Shown here: positions 23,741 through 33,003 of the stretch, piece after piece
Numbering within the stretch: the stretch's first letter is position 1
How the letters are laid out: the number at the start of each line of letters is the position of its first letter
NCBI RefSeq assembly: GCF_012927045.1
Contig: NZ_JABBFW010000006.1
Span: 100,361 to 164,360, forward strand
Source: Azohydromonas caseinilytica
GTDB lineage: Bacteria; Pseudomonadota; Gammaproteobacteria; Burkholderiales; Burkholderiaceae_C
Reading direction: 5' to 3'
DNA: 64,000 nt
The notes under the pieces: model-generated
What the model saw: the letters and a program-made list of their open reading frames with translations, nothing else
The model's database searches: none
Told to the model about the DNA's origin: nothing
Program-made: the position numbers and the translations under genes

Positions 23741-24318
23741 TCAACGCGGCACGACAAAGGTGGATTTCTCGATGGGGTCGGCGGCCACCGCCTTCGCGCG
23801 GGGCACCATCTGTTCGATACGGAAGCGCAGCTCATGCACGCCGCCGCCCAGGGCCATGGCGGCTTCCGGCGCCACGGGCATCCAGCGCGCCTGCGGCGCG
23901 TCCACTTCCACGGCAGCGCCCGGTTCGACCACAACGGTCCCGGCCAGCCCCTCGACGCCGGCACGGCAGCGCTGCGGCTGCCCGGTGGCGTTCATCGGCT
24001 GCAGGCGGTAGACGTTCTCGATTTCGCCCGTGCCACCTGGCGAGCCAGCGCGGCACGGGCGTGCACGACATCCACCTTGAAGTCGGGTAGTGACATCCTG
24101 CGGATACAGGAACGGGCCGAAGACGCAGAGGCGCCGCGCGCGCGCTCCATTCCAGCCAAGGCAGCCCGTAAAACACAGGCCGCCCAGCGCCAGGCGGCGA
24201 AGCGGCCGCTGACGGCGAGCGGGTAGATCCGGCGCTGCCCCTGATGGAGCGACACCACCGCCGTCTTGGCGTCGGCCTCGGCACGAGGCACAGCCGTGGC
24301 GGTGGCAGAGCCGCTTAC
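23741..24318 (-). pseudogene. ccoG: ccoG (fixG/rdxA) remnant with large internal deletion and frameshifts
   Basis: Pieces of CcoG are spread over three minus-strand frames. In order: an N-terminal piece (TAVVSLHQGQRRIYPLAVSG and RFAAWRWAACV), a jump to FYGLPWLEW, a jump to RLCVFGPFLYPQDV, then without the ferredoxin core PDFKVDVVHARAALARQV, and finally the Ig-like C-terminal domain ENVYRLQPMNATGQPQRC to EKSTFVVPR. Full CcoG has about 480 residues; some 300, including the iron-sulfur ferredoxin cysteines and most membrane helices, are absent. CcoG is known as a Cu(II) reductase helping cbb3 maturation. Flanking ccoP and the FixH-like gene are intact, so this is a local loss. Confidence 0.85.
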
Positions 24319-24338
24319 CGAAGCGGCGCGACCCTCTC

Positions 24339-25262
24339 TTACTGGGCGGTGGTGGCGGCGCCGCCCTTGTGGGACAGGCTCCACACGTAAGCGCCGAGCA
24401 CATGGATCTGCTCGGGGCTCAGGCGGCTGGCGTGCGCCGGCATGATGTTGGTCTTGCCGTTGTTGATCATGTTCATGATCGCCTGCTCGCCCCAGCCGTG
24501 CAGCCAGATCTTGTCGCTCAGGTTGGGCGCGCCCATGGCCTGGTTGCCCTTGCCGTCGGCACCGTGGCAGGCCGCGCAGACCATCGTGAACTTCTCCTTG
24601 CCCAGTTGCGCATACACCGAGTTGTGCGGGCTGCCCGACAGGCTCAGGACGTAGTGGGCGACGTTACGCACGTTCTCGCCACCGCCAATGGCCTCCGCCA
24701 TCGGGGGCATCATGCCCTGGCGGCCGCCGGTGATGGTCTGCTTGATCGTGTCGTGCGAACCGCCGTAGAGCCAGTCGTTGTCGGTCAGGTTGGGGAAGCT
24801 CTTGCTGCCGCGCGCATCCGAGCCGTGGCAACCGGCACAGGTGTTGACGAACAGGCGCTCGCCAATGCCCATGGCCTGCGGGTCCTGCGCAAGCTCCTCG
24901 GCCTTCATGTTCACGAACTTGGCGTAGACCGGCGCCATGGCGGCACGGGCCTTGTCCTGCTCGGCGTTGTACTGGCCCACGCTGGTCCAGCCGAAGACGC
25001 CCTTGTTCGAGCCCAGGCCCGGGTACACACTCAGGTACACGAGCGCGAACACCACCGTGATCACGAACAGCCACAGCCACCAGCGCGGCAGCGGGTTGTT
25101 GAGCTCACGCAGGTCCTCGTCCCAGATGTGGCCGGTGGTGTTGTCGTCGGCCATGGGCTTGCGCTTGGCCGCCACCATCAGCACGAACACGCAGAACGCG
25201 AGTCCGCCCACCACGATGCTGGTCACATACCATGACCAGCCACTGTTGAAAAAGTCACTCAT
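24339..25262 (-). CDS. ccoP: cbb3-type cytochrome c oxidase diheme subunit III
   Basis: A 307-residue membrane-anchored diheme cytochrome c that feeds electrons to the CcoN catalytic subunit. N-terminal membrane helices (SGWSWYVTSIVVGGLAFCVF and the segment around LWLFVITVVFALVYL) are followed by two cytochrome c domains with heme motifs CAGCH (near 142) and CAACH (near 230), and Met-containing ligand loops MMPPMAEA and NIMPAHASRL. ATG 25260-25262 overlaps the ccoQ stop (TGATG), so it is preferred over the GTG one codon earlier. Normal family length. Confidence 0.96.
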   Translation of the reverse strand: MSDFFNSGWSWYVTSIVVGGLAFCVFVLMVAAKRKPMADDNTTGHIWDEDLRELNNPLPRWWLWLFVITVVFALVYLSVYPGLGSNKGVFGWTSVGQYNAEQDKARAAMAPVYAKFVNMKAEELAQDPQAMGIGERLFVNTCAGCHGSDARGSKSFPNLTDNDWLYGGSHDTIKQTITGGRQGMMPPMAEAIGGGENVRNVAHYVLSLSGSPHNSVYAQLGKEKFTMVCAACHGADGKGNQAMGAPNLSDKIWLHGWGEQAIMNMINNGKTNIMPAHASRLSPEQIHVLGAYVWSLSHKGGAATTAQ

Positions 25263-25453
25263 CACTTACTCCCTTGGAAGCGGGCCGCGGCCGCAGCGAC
25301 GGGCTCGCCGTCCTCTTCCAGGAAGGGCAGCTGGGCCGCCGCTTCATGTTGGGAACGCTGGCGCTTGCTCCAGGTCCACAACGCGATGCCGAGGAACAGC
25401 ACGAAGCTGATCAACGTCACGGCGCTGCGAAGAGCATTGATGTCCATGTCCAT
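25262..25453 (-). CDS. ccoQ: cbb3-type cytochrome oxidase subunit IV (CcoQ)
   Basis: A 63-residue protein with one transmembrane helix (LRSAVTLISFVLFLGIALWT) followed by a charged tail rich in Lys/Arg/Gln (SKRQRSQHEAAAQ), the standard CcoQ/FixQ form. It stabilises the assembled cbb3 complex. It lies between ccoO and ccoP in the canonical order and its stop overlaps the ccoP start by one base. Confidence 0.92.
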   Translation of the reverse strand: MDMDINALRSAVTLISFVLFLGIALWTWSKRQRSQHEAAAQLPFLEEDGEPVAAAAARFQGSK

Positions 25454-25474
25454 CGCTGTGGCTCCTGGTCTGGT

Positions 25475-26092
25475 TTACTTCAGCGCGGTGCCAAGCACCT
25501 GCAGGTAAGCCACGACGGCTTCGAGCTCGGTCTTGCCCTTCACCTCGTCGGCCGCCTTGGCGATCTCGTCATCGGTGTAGGGCACGCCGACCTTGCGCAG
25601 CGCCGCCATCTTGGGACCCACCTCGGCCGGGTTGAGCGCGGCCTTTTCCAGCCACGGGTACGCCGGCATGTTCGACTCGGGCACCACGTCACGCGGGTTC
25701 ATGAGGTGGATGCGGTGCCACTCGTCGCTGTACTTGCCGCCCACGCGGTGCAGGTCCGGACCGGTGCGCTTGGAGCCCCACTGGAAGGGATGGTCGTAGA
25801 CGTACTCGCCGGCCGTGGAGTAGTGGCCGTAGCGCAGCGTCTCGGCACGGAAGGGACGGATCATCTGCGAGTGGCAGTTGTAGCAGCCCTCGCGGATGTA
25901 GACGTCCCGGCCCGCGAGCTGCAGCGCCGAGTACGGCTTGAGGTTTTCCACCGGCTTGGTCGTGCTGTGCTGGAAGAACAGCGGGACGATCTCGGTCAGG
26001 CCGCCAAAGGCGACCGTGACCAGGATCAGCACGATCATCAGGAAGTTGCTGGTCTCGATCTTCTCGTGGCCAGTCGGATTAGCGTGTGCCAT
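25475..26092 (-). CDS. ccoO: cbb3-type cytochrome c oxidase monoheme subunit II
   Basis: A 205-residue single-heme cytochrome c with an N-terminal membrane anchor ([20 protein letters not shown]) and one heme motif CYNCHSQM near 68, followed by the family sequence [15 protein letters not shown]. The C-terminal part carries the Met ligand region [11 protein letters not shown]. Length is typical. It lies 21 bases after ccoN in one transcript. Confidence 0.96.
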   Translation of the reverse strand: MAHANPTGHEKIETSNFLMIVLILVTVAFGGLTEIVPLFFQHSTTKPVENLKPYSALQLAGRDVYIREGCYNCHSQMIRPFRAETLRYGHYSTAGEYVYDHPFQWGSKRTGPDLHRVGGKYSDEWHRIHLMNPRDVVPESNMPAYPWLEKAALNPAEVGPKMAALRKVGVPYTDDEIAKAADEVKGKTELEAVVAYLQVLGTALK

Positions 26093-26113
26093 GTCGGTCT
26101 TTCTTCAATCCAA

Positions 26114-27553
26114 TCAGGCGTGAGCCGCGGCCAGGGGCACCGGCGTGGCAGCGACCTTGCCACTGCGCACCGTCATCACCGTGTTCCAGGCCATGATCAC
26201 CATACCGGTCAGGTACAGCAGACCGCCCAGCATGCGGATGATGTAGAAGGGATAGGTCGCCTTGACGCTCTCGACGAAGCTGTACACCAGCGTGCCGTCG
26301 GGGTTCACCGCGCGCCACATCAGGCCCTGCATCACGCCGGCAATCCACATGGCGGCGATGTAGAGCACGATGCCGATGGTGGCCACCCAGAAGTGCAGCT
26401 CGATGGCGCGGGTGCTGTACATCGTCTTGCGGCCGAACATGCGCGGGATCAGGAAGTACAGCGAGCCGATCGAGATCATGCCCACCCAGCCCAGAGCGCC
26501 CGAGTGCACGTGGCCCACGGTCCAGTCGGTGTAGTGCGACAGCGCGTTGACGGTCTTGATGGACATCATCGGACCTTCGAAGGTCGACATGCCGTAGAAC
26601 GACAGCGCCACGATCAGGAACTTCAGGATCGCGTCGTCACGCAGCTTGTGCCACGCACCCGAGAGGGTCATGATGCCGTTGATCATGCCGCCCCAGCTCG
26701 GCGCCAGCAGCACCAGCGAGAAGATCATGCCCACGCTTTGCGTCCAGTCGGGCAGCGCGGTGTAGTGCAGGTGGTGCGGACCCGCCCACATGTACGTGAA
26801 GATCAGGGCCCAGAAGTGCACGATCGACAGGCGATACGAGTACACCGGGCGCTCGGCCTGCTTCGGGATGTAGTAGTACATCATCCCCAGGAAGCCCGCG
26901 GTCAGGAAGAAGCCCACCGCGTTATGGCCATACCACCACTGCACCATGGCGTCCTGCACGCCGGCATAGGCCGAGTAGCTCTTGAACAGGCTCACGGGCA
27001 CGGCGGCGCTGTTGACGATGTGCAGCAGGGCCACGGCGATGATGAAGGCGCCGAAGAACCAGTTGGCCACGTAGATGTGGCGCACCTTGCGGATACCCAC
27101 CGTGCCGAAGAACACGATGGCGTAGCTCACCCAGGTGATGGCGATCAGGATGTCGATCGGCCACTCCAGCTCGGCGTATTCCTTGCCGGAGGTGTAGCCC
27201 AGCGGCAGGCTGATGGCGGCCGCCACGATGACCAGCTGCCAAGCCACGAACGTGAACATGGCCAGGCCCGGCGCGAACAGGCGCGTCTGGCAGGTGCGCT
27301 GCACGACGTGGTAGGACGTGGCAAACAGCGCGCAGCCGCCGAAGGCGAAGATCACCGCGTTGGTGTGCAGCGGACGCAAGCGCCCGTAGCTCAGCCAGGG
27401 AATGCCGAACGTCAGATCAGGGAAGGCCAGTTGCGCGGCGATGAATACGCCCACGAACATGCCCACCACACCCCAGAGCACCGCCGCCAGTGCGAACAAT
27501 CGCACGGGGGCGTCGCTGTAAACCGGTCTTCCCGGTTGCGCCGCTTGAGCCAT
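26114..27553 (-). CDS. ccoN: cbb3-type cytochrome c oxidase catalytic subunit I
   Basis: A 479-residue heme-copper oxidase subunit with about twelve transmembrane helices that reduces oxygen at the binuclear heme b3-CuB centre. Family stretches include [39 protein letters not shown] with a CuB-ligand His, the [12 protein letters not shown] segment typical of cbb3 oxidases, and [14 protein letters not shown] near the heme ligands. ATG 27551-27553 is used rather than the GTG just before it. Genes ccoS and ccoI lie immediately upstream and ccoO-Q-P downstream, forming one operon. No FNR-like site is visible in the 14-base gap before it, so its promoter probably lies further upstream. Confidence 0.97.
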   Translation of the reverse strand: MAQAAQPGRPVYSDAPVRLFALAAVLWGVVGMFVGVFIAAQLAFPDLTFGIPWLSYGRLRPLHTNAVIFAFGGCALFATSYHVVQRTCQTRLFAPGLAMFTFVAWQLVIVAAAISLPLGYTSGKEYAELEWPIDILIAITWVSYAIVFFGTVGIRKVRHIYVANWFFGAFIIAVALLHIVNSAAVPVSLFKSYSAYAGVQDAMVQWWYGHNAVGFFLTAGFLGMMYYYIPKQAERPVYSYRLSIVHFWALIFTYMWAGPHHLHYTALPDWTQSVGMIFSLVLLAPSWGGMINGIMTLSGAWHKLRDDAILKFLIVALSFYGMSTFEGPMMSIKTVNALSHYTDWTVGHVHSGALGWVGMISIGSLYFLIPRMFGRKTMYSTRAIELHFWVATIGIVLYIAAMWIAGVMQGLMWRAVNPDGTLVYSFVESVKATYPFYIIRMLGGLLYLTGMVIMAWNTVMTVRSGKVAATPVPLAAAHA

Positions 27554-27567
27554 CACTGGCCTCCTTC

Positions 27568-27777
27568 TTAGTGAGAATCCACCCGGTGCGCATTGTTCGG
27601 CGCCGAGCTTTCCTCAAGCTTGACCCCTGTCAACGCTTCACCATCCGCATTCAGGATGCGCTCGCCCTCTCGGTCGAGATCGTCAAATTGCCCGCCGTGC
27701 AAGGCCCAGCCGAAGACGCCGATGATCACCAGGACCAACAGCGCCGACAGCGGTATGAGCAGGTACAGGATTTCCAT
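27568..27777 (-). CDS. ccoS: cbb3-type cytochrome oxidase assembly protein CcoS
   Basis: A 69-residue protein with an N-terminal membrane helix [20 protein letters not shown] followed by the CcoS hallmark [20 protein letters not shown]. CcoS is required for cofactor insertion into cbb3 oxidase. It sits 6 bases after ccoI and 14 bases before ccoN. Confidence 0.94.
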   Translation of the reverse strand: MEILYLLIPLSALLVLVIIGVFGWALHGGQFDDLDREGERILNADGEALTGVKLEESSAPNNAHRVDSH

Positions 27778-27783
27778 CGGCCC

Positions 27784-30066
27784 TCAGCGCGCAAGGCGCA
27801 GCGAATTGCCCACCACGAGCAGTGAGCTCGCCGCCATGCCCAGGCCGGCCGCCCAGGGAGGCAGCCAGCCCGCCAGCGCCAGCGGGATACAGGCTGCGTT
27901 GTAGAGCGCGGCCCAGGCGATATTTTGCCGCACGATGCGCATGCTCCTGGCGGCAATACTGCGCGCGTCAGCCAGCGCCTGCAGCCGCTGCGAGGGCAGG
28001 ATGGCATCGGCATGCACACGCGCCACCAGCGCGCCCTCGCCCATGGCGAAGGACACGTCGGCCTGCGCCAGTACCGGCGCATCGTTGACGCCGTCACCGA
28101 CCATCGCCACCACGTCGCCGACGGCCTGCGCCTGGCGCACCGCCTGCAGCTTGGCTTCGGGCGTGGCGCCGGCCATCGCCACCGGCAGGCTCAGGCGCTG
28201 AGCCACCCGCTGCACGCGCCCCGGCGCGTCGCCTGACAGCAGCGCCGGCTCGATGCCGGCGGCACGCAGCGCGGCCATGGCCGCGGCCGCGTCCTCGCGC
28301 AGCCGTTCCTCGAAACCGAAGGTCAGCAGCACCTGACCGCGCCGCCCGAAGGCGACCTGCAGCGCATCACCGCCCTCCTCCACGCTCGCGTCGGCAACCC
28401 AGGACGCGCGACCCAGCCGCCACTCCACGCCCTGCGCATCCAGCGCGCTCATGCCCTGCCCTGGTTGCTCGCGCACCTGCGTCCAGCCGGCCTCAACGAC
28501 CGCACCGGCATTGCAAGCGGCGGACACCGCCTGCACCAGCGCGCGCGACAACGGATGCGTGGACCAGCGCGCCAGCGCCGCCGCCCGCTCGCGCAGCGGC
28601 TGCACGTCGGCCACGGCCAGCGTCGGCGCCGGCTGCAGCTCGCGCAGCGCCAGGCTGTCCTCGGTCAGCGTGCCGGTCTTGTCGATGAAGAGACGGCGCA
28701 CCCGCGCCAGCGCCTCCAGCGCATCGAGCCGCTGCAGCAGCACGCCACGGCGCGCCAAGCCGCCGGCGGCGGCCACCAGCGCGGAGGGCGCGGCCAGCGA
28801 CAGCGCGCAGGGGCAGGTCACGATCAGCACCGACACCGCCACCCACACCGCGCGCGACGGATCGATCACGCTCCACGCCGCCGCGGCCCCGATCGCCAAC
28901 ACCAGCACCACCCACAGGAAAGGCCGCGCCCAGCGGTCCGCGGCGCGCGCCAGCGCGGGCCGCTCGGTGAGGGCCTGCTGCATCAACGCCACGATGTGCT
29001 CGTAGCGGGTGTCCGCGCCCACGCGCTGCACGCGCATGCGCACCGGCACGCCGACATTGAGGGCACCGCCCACCAGCGCATCGCCGGGCCGCTTGGCCAC
29101 CGGGCGCGACTCGCCGCTGAGCAGCGATTCGTCGGCCTGCGTCGAGCCCTCAACCAGTTCGCCATCAGCCGGATAGCTCTCGCCCAGCGCCACCTGCAGC
29201 AGGTCGCCGGGGCGCAGCGCATGCACGCTCACGGCTTCCAGGCTGCCGTCGGCACCCACGCGGTTGGCGGTCTGCGGCATGCGCGCCAGCGCTTCCTCCA
29301 GCGTGGCGGCCACGCGGTGCCGCGCGCGCATCTCCAGATAGCGCCCGGCCAGCAGGAAGCTCACGAACATCGTGAGCGAGTCGAAATAGACCTCGCGGCC
29401 GAAGATGCCGCCCGGGTCGAAGGTTGCGCCGGTGCTGGCCACGAAGGTGACGATCACGCCCAACGCCACGGGCACGTCCATGCCGATGCGCCGCGTGCGC
29501 AGGCTGCGCCAGGCACCCTGCAGGAATGGCGCGGCCGACCACCACACCACCGGCACGCTCAGCAGCCAGGAGCCCCAGTTGAGCAATTGCCAGTGGTCGG
29601 GCGCCATCTCGCCCGGCCTGGCCACGTAGATCGGCCAGGCCATCATCATCACCTGCATCATGCAGAACCAGGCCACGAACAGCCGCCACACGGCCTGCCG
29701 GTTCTCGGCCTGGCGCAGCGCGCGCGCGGGGGCCGCGGCATCGGGCACAGCGTCATAGCCGGCGCGGCGGATGGCCTGCACCAGCGCCGCCATGCGCGTG
29801 CGCGCCGGGTCCCATTCGATGCGGGCACGTTCGGCCGAGGCGCTCACGCGCGCGGACTCCACGCCCGGCACGGCCATCAGGGCCTGCTCGATGGTGTCGG
29901 CGCAGGCGGCACAGTACATGCCCGAGAGACGCAGCACCGACTCGCCCTTGCGCTGGCCGTCGCGCCCCACGCGCCAGCGCGTGAAGCGCTGCTGTTCCTG
30001 CGGGTCGTCGAGGACGGCGAGCTCGGGCGGTACGGGGGATTCGAGAGTGGCGGTGGGAGCGTTCAT
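27784..30066 (-). CDS. ccoI: Copper-exporting P-type ATPase for cbb3 oxidase assembly (CcoI/FixI/CopA2)
   Basis: A 760-residue P1B-type ATPase of the inner membrane. In order: a heavy-metal-associated domain with GMYCAACADTI (metal-binding C-x2-C) near 50; membrane helices; the phosphatase loop SLLSGESRPVAKRPGD; the intramembrane CPC motif TCPCALSLAAPSALVAA; the phosphorylation site FIDKTGTLTED; and the hinge VAMVGDGVNDAPVLAQAD. Start MNAPTATLES (ATG 30064-30066) is chosen over upstream codons in the same frame that lack family similarity. Location before ccoS-ccoN identifies it as the cbb3-dedicated copper pump rather than a detoxifying CopA. Confidence 0.94.
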   Translation of the reverse strand: MNAPTATLESPVPPELAVLDDPQEQQRFTRWRVGRDGQRKGESVLRLSGMYCAACADTIEQALMAVPGVESARVSASAERARIEWDPARTRMAALVQAIRRAGYDAVPDAAAPARALRQAENRQAVWRLFVAWFCMMQVMMMAWPIYVARPGEMAPDHWQLLNWGSWLLSVPVVWWSAAPFLQGAWRSLRTRRIGMDVPVALGVIVTFVASTGATFDPGGIFGREVYFDSLTMFVSFLLAGRYLEMRARHRVAATLEEALARMPQTANRVGADGSLEAVSVHALRPGDLLQVALGESYPADGELVEGSTQADESLLSGESRPVAKRPGDALVGGALNVGVPVRMRVQRVGADTRYEHIVALMQQALTERPALARAADRWARPFLWVVLVLAIGAAAAWSVIDPSRAVWVAVSVLIVTCPCALSLAAPSALVAAAGGLARRGVLLQRLDALEALARVRRLFIDKTGTLTEDSLALRELQPAPTLAVADVQPLRERAAALARWSTHPLSRALVQAVSAACNAGAVVEAGWTQVREQPGQGMSALDAQGVEWRLGRASWVADASVEEGGDALQVAFGRRGQVLLTFGFEERLREDAAAAMAALRAAGIEPALLSGDAPGRVQRVAQRLSLPVAMAGATPEAKLQAVRQAQAVGDVVAMVGDGVNDAPVLAQADVSFAMGEGALVARVHADAILPSQRLQALADARSIAARSMRIVRQNIAWAALYNAACIPLALAGWLPPWAAGLGMAASSLLVVGNSLRLAR

Positions 30067-30137
30067 CGGCGACAGGCGCGCGCCGGCCACAGGCCCGACG
30101 ACGCCGGATAATCTAGGGTCCATCCCCCGGTGACGGC

Positions 30138-30605
30138 ATGACTCAGATCAAGACACGCGCATCCCTGGCGGGGCTGCTGGCCCTGGTGCTCACCACCTCA
30201 CCCGCAGCCGCGCAGCAAAGCCAGCCCCAGCGGCTCGAAACCATCACGCTGAACGCGGGCATGCACAACATTCGCGCCGAGGTGGCGCTAACGCCCGAGC
30301 AACGTGCCACCGGCCTGATGTACAGGCGCGAGATGGCGGCTCACGAGGGCATGCTGTTCGTGTTCGAGCAGCCGGCGCCGCAGTGCTTCTGGATGAAGAA
30401 CACGCTGCTGCCGTTGTCCATCGCCTTCCTGGCCGATGACGGGACGGTGGTGAACATCGCCGACATGCAGCCGCAGGCGCTGGACTCCCACTGCTCGGCC
30501 AAGCCGGTGCGCTATGCGCTGGAGATGAACCAGGGCTGGTTTGCCAAGCGCGGCATCCAGGCCGGCGCGAAGCTTAAGGGTCCGGTCTTCAACCCGCAGC
30601 GCTGA
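30138..30605 (+). CDS. DUF192 family exported protein
   Basis: A 155-residue protein with a Sec signal peptide (about residues 1-26, positively charged start, hydrophobic core ASLAGLLALVLTTS, then AAAQQ). The mature part is a DUF192 domain with the family signatures RATGLMYRREMAAHEGMLFV and PQCFWMKNTLLPLSIAFL, ending PVRYALEMNQGWFAKRGI. The biochemical role of DUF192 is not established. It is divergent from ccoI (71 bases between starts), so the two promoters share this gap. Confidence 0.9.
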   Translation: MTQIKTRASLAGLLALVLTTSPAAAQQSQPQRLETITLNAGMHNIRAEVALTPEQRATGLMYRREMAAHEGMLFVFEQPAPQCFWMKNTLLPLSIAFLADDGTVVNIADMQPQALDSHCSAKPVRYALEMNQGWFAKRGIQAGAKLKGPVFNPQR

Positions 30606-30609
30606 CGTG

Positions 30610-30637
30610 AAAAGGCCGATCGCAAGACCGGCCTATT
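30610..30637 (+). terminator. Probable weak terminator after the DUF192 gene
   Basis: AGGCCG and CGGCCT (30613-30618 and 30629-30634) can pair, flanked by an A-run on the left and a short T-containing run on the right, five bases after the stop codon. The stem is short and the T-run poor, so this is tentative. Confidence 0.4.
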
Positions 30638-30685
30638 GACATCGCTCAAGCGGCGCCCGCCCGGGGCGCCGCAATGCCCGATCGA

Positions 30686-31270
30686 TCAGGCGGCGAGGTT
30701 GTTCTCCGCGAACTCCCAGTTCACCAGCTTGTCGAGGAAGGTCTCGACGAACTTCGGACGCAGGTTGCGGTAGTCGATGTAGTAGGCGTGTTCCCACACG
30801 TCCACGGTCAGCAGCGGCTTGTCGCCGGTGGTCAGCGGGGTGCCGGCGGCGCCCATGTTGACGATGTCCACGCTGCCGTCGGCCTTGCCCACCAGCCAGG
30901 TCCAGCCCGAGCCGAAGTTGCCCACGGCGCTCTTGACGAAGGCTTCGCGGAAGGCGGCGTAGGAGCCGAACTTGGCATTGATGGCCTGGGCCAGCGCGCC
31001 CTTGGGCTCACCGCCGCCGTTGGGCTTCATGCAGCTCCAGAAGAAGGTGTGGTTCCAGATCTGGGCGGCGTTGTTGTAGATGCCGCCGGAGGACTTCTTG
31101 ATGATGTCCTCGAGGGACATGTTCTCGAACTCGGTGCCCTTCTGGAGGTTGTTGAGGTTCACGACATAGGCGTTGTGGTGCTTGTCGTGGTGGTATTCCA
31201 GCGTCTCGCGGCTGTAGTGCGGGGCGAGGTCGTCGTAGCCGTAGGGCAGCGGGGGCAGGACGTGTTCCAT
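30686..31270 (-). CDS. sodB: Superoxide dismutase, iron type
   Basis: A 194-residue Fe/Mn superoxide dismutase converting superoxide to peroxide and oxygen in the cytoplasm. Metal ligands are visible: His in LEYHHDKHHNAYV near 28, His in AAQIWNHTFFW near 76, and Asp/His in VDVWEHAYYIDYRN near 159-163. The AAQIWNHTFFW and FGSGWTWLV patterns favour the iron form. Start MEHVLPPLPYGY is preceded by AGGAGAAAAG, a strong ribosome site, and is preferred over an upstream in-frame start. It ends convergent with the DUF192 gene. Confidence 0.95.
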   Translation of the reverse strand: MEHVLPPLPYGYDDLAPHYSRETLEYHHDKHHNAYVVNLNNLQKGTEFENMSLEDIIKKSSGGIYNNAAQIWNHTFFWSCMKPNGGGEPKGALAQAINAKFGSYAAFREAFVKSAVGNFGSGWTWLVGKADGSVDIVNMGAAGTPLTTGDKPLLTVDVWEHAYYIDYRNLRPKFVETFLDKLVNWEFAENNLAA

Positions 31271-31384
31271 CTTTTCTCCTGGTTTCATTGACGCACGACA
31301 AAGAGCGTGCAGGGGGCAATGCCGCGGCGATTGTAGGAGTGCGCGGCAAAGTGCACAGACCGTGCAAGGGCCTTGCGAACGAAG

Positions 31385-32746
31385 TCACGCCTCGGCATCC
31401 GGCTGCACCTGCAGCACCTGCGCCAGCGCGCGGCCGTCGCTCCACACCGCCTGCACCTGCTGACCGGGCCGCAGCGCGCGTGACGAGACGATGGGCTGCC
31501 CCTGCTCGTTCGTCACCCAGGCATAGCCCCGGGACAGCACCCGGTGCGGGTCCAGCGCCGCCAGCCGCTGTTCCATGCCCTGCAGCGCAATGACCCGGCG
31601 TTCGCGCTGCACCGCCTGGGCGCGCTGCAGGCGCTGCGCCAGCGCCTGCAGCCGCACGCCGGCGCGCTCGCGCTGCACGCCCTGGGCCCGCTCCAAGCGT
31701 GCCGCCAGCCGCTGCGGCGCCTCGGCCGCGCGCTGCAGCGCGTGGCGCAGCGCGTGACGCGCGCGCTCCTCCAGCCGGTCGAGCTGCTGCGCATGGCGCG
31801 CCAGCACGGCACCGGGGCGGGCCAGCTGCAGCGCGCGCTGGTCCAGGTCCTGAGCCTGCCGCTCCAGCTGGCGCTGCACCTGCCGCTGCATGCGCCGCGC
31901 CAGCGTTGCCAGCTGCTCCAGGGCCTCGGCCTGCGAAGGTGCCACCAGCTCGGCGGCGGCTGTGGGCGTGGGCGCGCGCAGGTCGGCCGCGAAGTCGGCC
32001 AGGCTGACGTCGGTCTCGTGGCCGACGCCGCACACCAGCGGGATGCCACTGGCCGCCACCGCATGCACCACGCGCTCGTCGTTGAAGGCCCACAGGTCCT
32101 CCAGCGAGCCGCCGCCGCGGCACAGGATCAACACGTCCACCTCGCGGCGCCGGTTGGCCAGCGCCAGCGCCGCCACCAGCGCCGCCGGCGCCTCGGCGCC
32201 CTGTACCGGGCTCGGGTAGATCACCACCTCCACCTGCGGCGCGCGCCGCGCCAGCGTGGTGAGCACGTCGCGCAGCGCCGCGGCGGCCAGCGAGGTGACC
32301 ACGCCCACGCGCGCCGGAAAGCGCGGCAGCGGCCGCTTGCGCTCGGCGTCGAACAGCCCCTGCGCCTGCAGCCGCTCCTTCAAGCGCAGGAACTGCTCGT
32401 ACAGCGAGCCCGTGCCCACGAGCTGCATGGCCTCGACCACGAACTGCAGCTCGCCGCGCGGCTCGTACAGCGCGATGCGCCCGCGCAGCTCCACCTGCTG
32501 GCCGTCGCGCGGGTTGAAGTCGAGCAGTCCGGCCGCGCGGCGGAACATCGCGCAGCGCAGCGCCGCGGCCTGGCCCTCGGCGTCCTTGAGCGTGAAGTAG
32601 CAGTGGCCACTGGCCGCGCGCGTGAAGCCCGAGAGCTCGCCGCGCACGCTGCAGGCGCCGAAGCGCGCCGCCAGCGCGTCGCCCATGGCCAGCAACAGCG
32701 CCGCCACGCCCCAGACCTGGCGCGCCATCGTGGTGGGCTCGGCCAT
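31385..32746 (-). CDS. xseA: Exodeoxyribonuclease VII large subunit
   Basis: A 453-residue large subunit of exonuclease VII, which degrades single-stranded DNA from both ends. An N-terminal OB-fold domain (VWGVAALLLAMGDALAARFG to about 110) precedes the catalytic core with RVGVVTSLAAAALRDVLTTL, DVLILCRGGGSLEDLWAFND and VGHETDVSLADFAADLRAPT, then a long Gln/Arg-rich coiled region and a short C-terminal segment (DPHRVLSRGYAWVTN). Start MAEPTTMARQVWG at ATG 32744-32746 is chosen as the family-like N-terminus. The small subunit xseB is not in this window. Confidence 0.95.
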   Translation of the reverse strand: MAEPTTMARQVWGVAALLLAMGDALAARFGACSVRGELSGFTRAASGHCYFTLKDAEGQAAALRCAMFRRAAGLLDFNPRDGQQVELRGRIALYEPRGELQFVVEAMQLVGTGSLYEQFLRLKERLQAQGLFDAERKRPLPRFPARVGVVTSLAAAALRDVLTTLARRAPQVEVVIYPSPVQGAEAPAALVAALALANRRREVDVLILCRGGGSLEDLWAFNDERVVHAVAASGIPLVCGVGHETDVSLADFAADLRAPTPTAAAELVAPSQAEALEQLATLARRMQRQVQRQLERQAQDLDQRALQLARPGAVLARHAQQLDRLEERARHALRHALQRAAEAPQRLAARLERAQGVQRERAGVRLQALAQRLQRAQAVQRERRVIALQGMEQRLAALDPHRVLSRGYAWVTNEQGQPIVSSRALRPGQQVQAVWSDGRALAQVLQVQPDAEA

Positions 32747-33003
32747 GTGGTGGTTCTCCAATGAATGAAATCCGCCGAAGTGCTGAAAAAAGAGGCAATC
32801 CAACCCAAGCACCCGGCCGACAAGCAGTTCGGCGCGCTGTCCCGGGGCTGGTCACAAACTTGTCCACAGCTCCGGTGGACAGCGGACAGGGCACGTTGAG
32901 CGGCGGCCAGACCCGCTGGAGCCCTTCGGCATAATCGCCCCTCGATCCGGGTGGTCCGTCTTGCAGTCCCGGATTTCTCTTGCCCAACGACCTGGGGACA
33001 CCC

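Noticed and set aside
23741..24403. Reading the ccoG region as a novel 220-residue protein
   Set aside because: Only its C-terminal third is homologous to CcoG; the upstream part of this frame includes out-of-frame ccoG sequence and overlaps ccoP, so it is a remnant, not a new gene.
32860..32868. DnaA-box-like TTGTCCACA within a short inverted repeat upstream of xseA
   Set aside because: A single near-match without clustering, AT-rich unwinding element or dnaA/dnaN neighbours; no replication origin is supported.
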